Assembly: GCA_001784535.1 (NCBI GenBank)
Contig: MFRJ01000090.1
Location: forward strand, 13,664-32,680
Reading direction: 5' to 3'
DNA: 19,017 nt
Origin: Candidatus Melainabacteria bacterium GWA2_34_9
GTDB taxonomy: Bacteria > Cyanobacteriota > Vampirovibrionia > Gastranaerophilales > UBA9971
Shown here: piece by piece, positions 13,955-19,017 of the stretch
Numbering within the stretch: position 1 is the stretch's first letter
Layout: every line of letters begins with the position of its first letter
Translations under genes and position numbers: made by a program
The notes under the pieces: model-generated
The model's database searches: none
What the model was told of the DNA's origin: nothing
The model's input: only the letters and a program-made list of their open reading frames with translations

Positions 13955-15496
13955 ATGAATATTAGTTTAACACGGAATGCAATATATAAAAATGTGAACT
14001 TTACTGGCACTCAGGCTCAGGCTCCAAAGCAGCAAAATTCATCGGTTGTTGAAAAAAAACATACTTCAACTCCTCTGGTTGACAACAATTATGGCAGACT
14101 GCTTGTAAGCAAAAAAAATATTTCATTTAAAGGTTTAACCGTTGTTCCACATCCTGTTGAAAAAAAGATTTCGTCAGTTTTAAAATATTTGCAGCCGGAT
14201 GAAATGATTCTTGTCGGCGAAAATATTGATAAGGCTTCAAAATTATTGAAAGGCTCATTAGATAAAGTAAATAATCTCGTAAAAAGACTATTTTTTATAG
14301 AAGAAAAAGGGATGGATCATACTTTTGCGGTAATGAAAGATGGCAGTGGAACAAAACAATTGATTAACCTTGGTGATAGAGCAATCTTTAAGCATGGTGA
14401 TTTGACAGATCCCAATTCTGTTGCTAAAAAAGGTGAAAAATTATACGGTCAAAATCATAATGTTTTTCAAGCAGGTGGGGCAAAATTCAGGCTAACTGAT
14501 TCTCCGGTAGAAACTCCCGACCCAATTAATGAAATTGCAAGAGAATTCAATTTTTCAAATAAAGATTCAAGTGTTATTAATAGATTAAATCTAAAAAATA
14601 TTGAGTCATTGGCAGAAAATCCAGAGGTAACAGGTGGTGCTAAAAAAATTACCTTTGCTGATGTAGGCGGACAAAATGATGTTATTAAAGAGTTGAAAGA
14701 AAAAATAATCTATCCGATTAAATATCCTGAAGCTTATAAAAAGAAAAATGTTACTCCGGGGACAATACTTTATGGTCCTCCGGGAACAGGAAAGTCCCTT
14801 GTCGCTGAAGCACTTGCAAATGAAGTTGATGCTCATTTCATCAAAATGAACGGACTTGAATTGGAAACAAAATGGGTTGGTGAAACAGAGAAAAACTGGA
14901 GAAGTCTTTTTGAAGAAGCAAAAGATAAAAAACCGACAATTATTTTTATAGATGAATTTGATGCTGTAGCTAAAAAAAGAGCAGGTTCTGATACGTCAAG
15001 GCACGATGATAAAACTGTTAACCAGATTTTGACACTTATGAGTGACCTTGAAAAAAGCAAAGAGCCGGTTCATGTAATTGTAGCCACAAATAAATTTGAA
15101 CAGCTTGATGATGCAATAGTCAGGTCAGGCAGATTTGGAAATCATATCGAGGTTAAGAATCCTGATTTAGGCGGATGTAAACATATATTAGGAATACATT
15201 CGAAAGGAAAATCAATTTCAGAAGGATTTAAAGCAGATGAATTTTCAGAGAAATTATTTAAACAAAAGGCAAGCGGGGCAGACATTTCTCACATTGTAAA
15301 CGAGGCTGAAGATAATTGTTGGAAACGCGCAAATATTTTTGAGAAAATGGAAAAAGGAACATTTAAACCGTCTGATACTGATAATTTAAAAATAGAACAC
15401 GATGATTTTGAAAAAGCTTTGGAATCGTTTGCGAAGTCAAGGCAAAAAGATGATGTACCTATTAAACGACCCATTGGCTTTAGAGGAAGAAAATAA
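13955..15496 (+). CDS. AAA+ ATPase, FtsH/katanin-type module with lineage-specific N-terminal region
   Basis: Residues about 230-440 form a classic AAA+ module: DVGGQNDVIKELKEKI, Walker A GPPGTGKS (274-281), Walker B IIFIDEF (329-335), sensor 1 VIVATNK (374-380) and arginine finger RSGRFG (390-395), then a lid with GADISHIVNEAE. It would hydrolyse ATP to remodel or unfold a protein partner. There is no protease domain (no HExxH) and no membrane helix, so it is not FtsH itself. The N-terminal 225 residues are unfamiliar. The motif [V/I]xF[T/K/R]G occurs three times: VNFTG (14-18), ISFKG (56-60) and IGFRG (507-511, almost at the C-terminus). The start is supported by AGGAGG at 13943-13948. Confidence 0.9.
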   Translation: MNISLTRNAIYKNVNFTGTQAQAPKQQNSSVVEKKHTSTPLVDNNYGRLLVSKKNISFKGLTVVPHPVEKKISSVLKYLQPDEMILVGENIDKASKLLKGSLDKVNNLVKRLFFIEEKGMDHTFAVMKDGSGTKQLINLGDRAIFKHGDLTDPNSVAKKGEKLYGQNHNVFQAGGAKFRLTDSPVETPDPINEIAREFNFSNKDSSVINRLNLKNIESLAENPEVTGGAKKITFADVGGQNDVIKELKEKIIYPIKYPEAYKKKNVTPGTILYGPPGTGKSLVAEALANEVDAHFIKMNGLELETKWVGETEKNWRSLFEEAKDKKPTIIFIDEFDAVAKKRAGSDTSRHDDKTVNQILTLMSDLEKSKEPVHVIVATNKFEQLDDAIVRSGRFGNHIEVKNPDLGGCKHILGIHSKGKSISEGFKADEFSEKLFKQKASGADISHIVNEAEDNCWKRANIFEKMEKGTFKPSDTDNLKIEHDDFEKALESFAKSRQKDDVPIKRPIGFRGRK

Positions 15497-15511
15497 ATAT
15501 TAAAAAATAAG

Positions 15512-16288
15512 TCACTGTTTAACTCGAATTGCTAGATAGCCAAATTCAGCTCTATTAACTTCTTTATGTCCAGCAAATTCCGAACCATTGTCATAAGTGG
15601 TTGATTTTACCAAGCCTTTAGGATATTTTGATAATGCAAAAGATATGGCTAAATTGGCTTGAAAACTTGTTTTTTTAGTTAATTTAGCTATTATTGTATA
15701 TCGGGAAACTCTTTCCGCCATTGTTAATAAAGCTCCTTTGCCTGTTCTTGAAGAAACTACGCAATCTTGACCAAAGTCTTTCCTTTCTTCAATTTCCGGC
15801 GGTCTTTCTTTAATAGAAACTCTATCAGGTATTTTGCTTCCTTTTGTTTTTCGTAATTTATTTTTTGGAAACCTACGATGTCTTTTTCTTGGTAAATACA
15901 AACCCAATTCAGGTTTTTCATTGTAAATATACTGATAAATTGTTTCGTGGCTTACATAATACTCTGGATATTCCAATTTTAGCCTGCCTGATATCTGTTC
16001 CGGTGTCCATTGATGATTAATTATCTTGTCTTCAATGTATTTTCTGGTAAATTCATTAGGGATTCTTGTTCTTTGATGTGCTTTTGATTTTCTTTCCTTA
16101 GCCTGTTTATTGGCTTCAGTTGCAAGGTATAAACCTTTTAAAGATTTATTTCTTTTTAATTCTCTTGAGATTGTTGATGGACTTCTACCTATTTCTTTTG
16201 CTATTTCTTCCTGCCCCTTGCCTTCGGCATTCCTTACGTCTATTAAATCTCTTTCTTCACTTGTTAAATGACTGTACTTCTTTTTCAT
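15512..16288 (-). pseudogene. IS30-family transposase, truncated or internally deleted
   Basis: Residues 1-60 are the IS30 helix-turn-helix (LTSEERDLIDVRNAEGKGQEEIAKEIGRSPSTISREL). Residues about 165-246 are the DDE integrase core with Asp175 and Asp233 (TYDNGSEFAGHKEVNR). After residue 246 the sequence jumps to a 12-residue end (AEFGYLAIRVKQ). The segment that should contain the catalytic Glu, roughly 60-70 residues, is absent, so the protein cannot be an active transposase. The short tail resembles IS30 transposase C-termini, so an internal deletion is more likely than an end truncation (inference). The start is good (AAGGAG upstream on the minus strand). The gene is convergent with the AAA+ gene, only 15 bp away. 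Confidence 0.85.
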
Positions 16289-16353
16289 TTCTACTCTAAC
16301 TCCTTTTTGAAAATTTTATCAGAGTTTTGCACTTAATTATTGAACGCGGGGTT
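16289..16353 (-). mobile_element. Probable IS30 element left-over end (upstream of transposase)
   Basis: The 65 bp between the transposase and the toxin gene hold the transposase ribosome-binding site and, at about 16314-16335, a sequence (TAAGTGCAAAACTC on the minus strand) that may be the element's terminal inverted repeat. A loose counterpart (TAAGTCACTGTTTAACTC) lies at 15509-15526. The match is weak, so the element borders are not fixed. Confidence 0.35.
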
Positions 16354-16644
16354 TTATGGATGAGGAGTAATTGCAACAATAGTTATTTCTGTTTGATCCG
16401 GACCATAATGCCAAAACATTCTAAATGCTCCTGGAGTTTTATTTTCAATATAAGATTGAAAAATCTCTTCTCCATTATTACTTTTAAATGATTTGTATTT
16501 ATGTGTGTGCAATCCAGGATGCCTTGAATTCTCTTGAAGTTTCTCAAGAGTCAATTTTATCTTTTTGAGTTTTTTAATTTGCCCTTGCTTTTTTAAATCA
16601 GCAAGATTTGACTTAGCTTCTGGGGTATAAACTAAATTATGCAT
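16354..16644 (-). CDS. RelE/ParE-superfamily toxin of a type II toxin-antitoxin pair
   Basis: The 96-residue basic protein fits the RelE/ParE toxin fold. It has an N-terminal strand and long helix (LVYTPEAKSNLADLKKQGQIKKLKKIKLTLEKLQ), then strands ending AFRMFWHYGPDQTEITIVAITPHP. Family toxins cleave mRNA at the ribosome or poison gyrase; the sequence alone does not tell which. The ATG is one base after the antitoxin stop (TAAAATG) with GAGG just upstream, the usual antitoxin-first coupled order. Both genes appear complete. Confidence 0.75.
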   Translation of the reverse strand: MHNLVYTPEAKSNLADLKKQGQIKKLKKIKLTLEKLQENSRHPGLHTHKYKSFKSNNGEEIFQSYIENKTPGAFRMFWHYGPDQTEITIVAITPHP

Positions 16645-16645
16645 T

Positions 16646-16915
16646 TTATTCCTCTAAGTCATCCCAAAAACTTTTATCCAGTTTGGAAACTTTACCTGCT
16701 GCTGATTCTTCTAAGCCTCTTTTTACTGATTCTAATGCAGGCTTATTTTTAAATAGCCAAACTTCTTCAGCAGGTATTTCAACTTTTGGATGAAGTATTA
16801 TTACTCCGTTTTCTTGTATTTCTGCATCATAAGAGCTTACTTCGCTGGGAGCAAGCTTTCCCAGGGTTATTCTTTTTTTTGAATCAAGCTTTAAATTTTT
16901 TTCGGGCATTGTCAT
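16646..16915 (-). CDS. Antitoxin with AbrB-like N-terminus
   Basis: This is the first gene of the toxin-antitoxin pair. The start is placed at the ATG at 16915 (MTMPEKNLKL, 89 residues) because GAGGA lies eight bases upstream; an in-frame ATG at 16933 has no good site. Residues about 8-50 (LKLDSKKRITLGKL...Y.A.IQENGVIILHPKVEIP) look like an AbrB/MazE-type swapped-hairpin DNA-binding domain. The C-terminal EEVWLFKNKPALESVKRGLEESAAGKVSKL is the probable toxin-binding tail. It should neutralise the toxin encoded one base downstream and repress the pair. A promoter candidate (TTGAAT-N16-TAAAAT on the minus strand, 16950-16977) precedes it. Confidence 0.7.
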   Translation of the reverse strand: MTMPEKNLKLDSKKRITLGKLAPSEVSSYDAEIQENGVIILHPKVEIPAEEVWLFKNKPALESVKRGLEESAAGKVSKLDKSFWDDLEE

Positions 16916-16949
16916 ATTAAAATCCTCTTGCATAAGTTTCTTTATTTAT

Positions 16950-16977
16950 ATTTTAACATATCGTGGGAACTATTCAA
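16950..16977 (-). promoter_or_regulatory. Promoter of the toxin-antitoxin pair
   Basis: On the minus strand TTGAAT (16972-16977) and TAAAAT (16950-16955) are 16 bp apart, 35 bp before the chosen antitoxin start. Confidence 0.45.
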
Positions 16978-17260
16978 GTGGGATTTTGTGTAATCCCACC
17001 AATTAATTTCTAAAAAGATAAAATGTGTTCCAGTGTAAACCTTTTATCTTTTTAGACTGGACTTCGTCCAGGCCGAAGTTATAATGAAACTAAGCTAATT
17101 GACTAAAACCCAAGGAGGACAATTAACAACAGGAAAAACATTAATCAAAGATAAAATAAATAAATCGATGTAATTCTTCCGTGGAGAGTCGGAGATGCGA
17201 ATACTATGCCCATAAATTAGAACAGGGCATAAGCAGAATTTGATATAAGTATGACAGTAG
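16978..17260. other. Structured non-coding region with nested inverted repeats and orphan Shine-Dalgarno
   Basis: No gene is supported in these 280 bp. Perfect inverted repeats occur in series: GTGGGATT/AATCCCAC (16978-16985 with 16992-16999), a 14-bp pair (17010-17023 with 17042-17055), and CTGGAC/GTCCAG (17057-17062 with 17066-17071). An AAGGAGG at about 17112-17118 has no start codon at a usable distance, so it may be left from a deleted gene. The second copy of the 25-bp repeat is at 17201-17225. Confidence 0.55.
17201..17225 (+). repeat. 25-bp dispersed repeat, copy B
   Basis: It is identical, in reverse complement, to 4560-4584. Its right end runs into GGGCAT, which could pair with the ATGCCC inside the repeat (17206-17211 with 17223-17230), so this copy can form a hairpin. 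Confidence 0.75.
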
Positions 17261-17388
17261 AAATTAATAAAATTTTCAAAAATGATTTTAAAAAGCTAAT
17301 TTTTTTCATTTATTCCAGCTTGTTTCTCTCAAAAACAAAACAATTTTATCATGCACATGTCTATTCCAAGAAAAATATCAATTAAAAT

Positions 17389-17598
17389 ATGACGATAAAC
17401 TTTAATTTAGCAGCCACAAGAATGGTTGCCATGGGGGTAGAACTAATCGTAGTGCAGGATATTCTGGGGCATTCCAACATTACAACAACTATGAGATACG
17501 CACACCCTATTCCTGAACGTAAAAAATTGGCTGTAGAAGCATTAGCTTCTTATGGAAATATTAAAGAAGAAAATAAAGTTGTTTCAATAGCTCGTTAG
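17389..17598 (+). pseudogene. Tyrosine recombinase (phage-type integrase), C-terminal remnant
   Basis: Residues about 9-69 match the end of a tyrosine recombinase catalytic domain: ATRMVAMGVELIVVQDILGHSNITTTMRYAH, with the LGH box II histidine and the nucleophilic Tyr of MRYAH. The N-terminal arm-binding and core-binding domains and the box I HxLRH arginine are absent; the first nine residues (MTINFNLAA) are unrelated sequence. No ribosome-binding site precedes the ATG. The protein cannot be an active recombinase. It marks a lost integrative element, next to the truncated IS30 gene and toxin-antitoxin pair. A strong terminator follows. Confidence 0.8.
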
Positions 17599-17617
17599 TA
17601 TTTGTTTAAGTTTTATC

Positions 17618-17658
17618 AAAGACTGTCCTTTCTCTGAATCAGGACAGTCTTTCTTTTT
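17618..17658 (+). terminator. Terminator after the integrase remnant
   Basis: A perfect 12-bp stem (17618-17629 with 17641-17652) with an 11-nt loop is followed by CTTTTTG. It is one of the strongest hairpins in the window. Confidence 0.88.
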
Positions 17659-17986
17659 GTGTAAATTGCAGAAAATAACATGTATGTGAACCATAAAGGC
17701 AAAAATAATAATGGGGATAGTTTTATTCCTAAAACAATTTTAAACTTCTTTAAATCAATTCTGGCTAGCTCTCAATAGACCTATTTGCATTAGGTACAAG
17801 GATAAATACATATAAAAAATCATTGTGCTGCTTCTGTATTGGTTTTACAACAAGATTTCTTTGCAAACATAATGAGTATAATTATTTCCTATAATCAGAT
17901 ACGAGGTTCTGAATTGAGTAAATTACACAAGAATTACACAAATCTCTGAAAATTAAAGAGGGTTCGATTTCTCGAATTTTTTAAAT
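17659..17986. other. AT-rich intergenic region without a gene
   Basis: No coding region is supported here. At 17963-17982 a small TTCGA/TCGAA hairpin precedes six T and could stop plus-strand transcripts before they run into the MerR gene from behind. No further structure stands out. Confidence 0.5.
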
Positions 17987-18424
17987 TTACTTATTTGCCA
18001 TACTAGTTTTAAGAAATGCGTCAAAATTATTTCTCAAATTCATAGGGTTACATTTATCATTTTCTTTATTCGCAATCATATTTTCGTAATATTGCTCTTT
18101 CTTCTCAAGAACTTCCATTTGTATTAGCAGTTCTTTCATTTGCTCTTCTGCCTTTACCCGAGTTGACTTTATAATTTCATATCTTTCTTCAATAGTAGAA
18201 TCTCCGATTATGCATAGGTCTATGTATCTTTTGATTGCCTTATTATCAGCTCCAGCACTTCTTAAACACTTAACTATATAAACCCAATTTAAATCACTGT
18301 CGGAAAAATTTCTGACATTATTTTTATCTCTGTTTACAAAAGGGAAAAACCCGCTCTTGTCCCAAAATCTTAATGTATGTTCTGATACGTCTAATCGTTT
18401 AGCTACTTCTTTGATTGTATACAT
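17987..18424 (-). CDS. MerR-family transcriptional regulator (AdhR-like)
   Basis: Residues 1-70 are the MerR winged helix: YTIKEVAKRLDVSEHTLRFWDKSGFFPFVNRDKNNVRNFSDSDLNWVYIVKCLRSAG. Residues about 80-120 form the antiparallel dimerisation coiled coil. The C-terminal effector region is short, with one Cys near residue 125 and no metal-ligand cluster, so it is not a metal sensor. It is divergent from an iron-dependent alcohol dehydrogenase gene, with a MerR-type promoter between them. In Bacillus the AdhR regulator of adhA responds to reactive aldehydes; a similar role is likely here but inferred. The ribosome-binding site GAGAGGTG lies just before the ATG. Confidence 0.88.
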   Translation of the reverse strand: MYTIKEVAKRLDVSEHTLRFWDKSGFFPFVNRDKNNVRNFSDSDLNWVYIVKCLRSAGADNKAIKRYIDLCIIGDSTIEERYEIIKSTRVKAEEQMKELLIQMEVLEKKEQYYENMIANKENDKCNPMNLRNNFDAFLKTSMANK

Positions 18425-18461
18425 ATTTCACCTCTCATCAAAAATTTTATCATAAAATCTC

Positions 18462-18492
18462 TTGACTTAGAGTAACTCTCAAGTTGTAAAGT
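18462..18492 (+). promoter_or_regulatory. MerR-type promoter/operator of the alcohol dehydrogenase gene
   Basis: TTGACT (18462-18467) and TAAAGT (18487-18492) are separated by 19 bp, the over-long spacer typical of MerR-activated promoters. The spacer region holds the dyad CTTAGAGT-AACTCTCAAG (18466-18483), the usual regulator site. This supports activation by the divergent MerR protein. Confidence 0.8.
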
Positions 18493-18518
18493 ATAAATTA
18501 TAACGAAAGGAGAAAATA

Positions 18519-19017
18519 ATGGAAAATTTTTATTTTTATAACCCGACAAAAATTTATTTTGGAGAAGGCTCAATCTCTGAAATGGGAAAAGAACTTGTTA
18601 ATGTTGGCAAAAACATTTTAATCACCTATGGCGGAGGAAGCATCAAAAAGAATGGGATTTACGATTCTGCTATAGAAATACTTAAAAAACTTGATAAGAA
18701 TATTTATGAATTGTCAGGTATTATGCCAAATCCAAGAACAACTAAAGTTCTTGAAGGTGTTGAATTATGCAAAAAACACAATATAGATTTTATACTGGCA
18801 ATTGGTGGAGGAAGCACAATCGACTGCACTAAGGCAATAGCTTCGGCATTTTATATGGATGACCCGGATAATTTTTTCAAAGAACTTTATCTTGAGAATA
18901 AACCAATTAAAAAAGCTCTTCCATTTGGTTCAATTGCAACTATGGCTTCAACAGGAAGCGAGATGGATGAGGGTGGAGTTATTTCTGACTGGGAAAATAA
19001 CATGAAAATGGGATATC
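18519..19017 (+). CDS. Iron-dependent alcohol dehydrogenase (butanol dehydrogenase type), 3' end outside window
   Basis: The first 166 codons are present. The start MENFYFYNPTKIYFGEGSISEMGKEL, the nucleotide-binding GGGS (YGGGSIKKNGIYD), and the IGGGSTIDCTKAIA and ATMASTGSEMD motifs identify the iron-containing (group III) alcohol dehydrogenase family, closest in style to NAD(P)H-dependent butanol dehydrogenases and YqhD. These reduce aldehydes to alcohols. The iron-binding His residues lie beyond the window end. The ribosome-binding site AAAGGAG (18506-18512) is ideal. The gene is controlled by a MerR-type promoter next to a divergent MerR gene, which suggests aldehyde detoxification or fermentation control. 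Confidence 0.93.
   Translation, partial: MENFYFYNPTKIYFGEGSISEMGKELVNVGKNILITYGGGSIKKNGIYDSAIEILKKLDKNIYELSGIMPNPRTTKVLEGVELCKKHNIDFILAIGGGSTIDCTKAIASAFYMDDPDNFFKELYLENKPIKKALPFGSIATMASTGSEMDEGGVISDWENNMKMGY

Noticed and set aside
17099..17173. 25-codon frame containing an AAGGAGG
   Set aside because: It would need a TTG start without its own ribosome-binding site; the AAGGAGG lies inside it. Treated as debris.
17251..17385. 44-codon frame upstream of the integrase remnant
   Set aside because: No ribosome-binding site, no recognisable domain and composition like the AT-rich background.
17955..17982. GGTTCGATTT resembling a tRNA T-arm, possible attachment site near the integrase remnant
   Set aside because: The flanking bases do not form a 5-bp T stem and no acceptor or anticodon arm precedes it; it is better read as a small hairpin with T run.
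1..19017. CRISPR arrays, rRNA and complete tRNA genes
   Set aside because: None seen on either strand.

Overview
The window is an AT-rich bacterial chromosome segment using the standard code. Three proteins from two adjacent loci (11.5-15.5 kb) carry a short [V/I]xF[K/T/R]G motif. Together with the low GC and the many lineage-type hypothetical proteins, this suggests an uncultured gut relative of the Cyanobacteria (Gastranaerophilales/Melainabacteria-Vampirovibrionia). That assignment is inference; no rRNA or other marker gene is present.

Layout. 1-2796: 3' part of a large coiled-coil protein gene, cut by the window edge. 2919-3980: a decayed redox-repair locus with a 34-codon msrB stub, an aldo/keto reductase gene with a large internal deletion, and an intact msrA. 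3981-4610: mostly non-coding, with a HipA C-terminal remnant and half of a 25-bp repeat that recurs inverted at 17.2 kb. 4608-6101: a compact envelope-stress operon (anti-sigma factor, ECF sigma factor, Spy/CpxP-like periplasmic protein) with an ECF-type promoter in front and a strong terminator behind. 6149-7299: ilvC and its terminator. 7338-7604: a small cysteine-containing protein. 7802-11244: an exported TPR protein of 998 residues, overlapping by 4 nt with a YhcH/YjgK/YiaL-family gene. The TPR gene carries an in-frame, translated palindromic repeat element.

11258-15496 is the most unusual part. A cobalamin riboswitch with its own promoter and a terminator-type expression platform precedes two overlapping genes of unknown function: an all-helical protein with a CPH...CPxC head, and a membrane protein built from an internal duplication. 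A separately promoted AAA+ ATPase follows. None of these is a recognised B12 synthesis, transport or B12-independent isozyme gene, so the riboswitch target is unexplained.

15512-17660 is an accessory, decaying stretch: an IS30-family transposase lacking its third catalytic residue, an intact-looking AbrB-like/RelE-ParE-type toxin-antitoxin pair, a structured non-coding region, and the C-terminal remnant of a tyrosine recombinase with a strong terminator. 17987-19017 holds a MerR-family regulator divergent from an iron-dependent alcohol dehydrogenase (cut by the window edge), with a textbook 19-bp-spacer MerR promoter between them.
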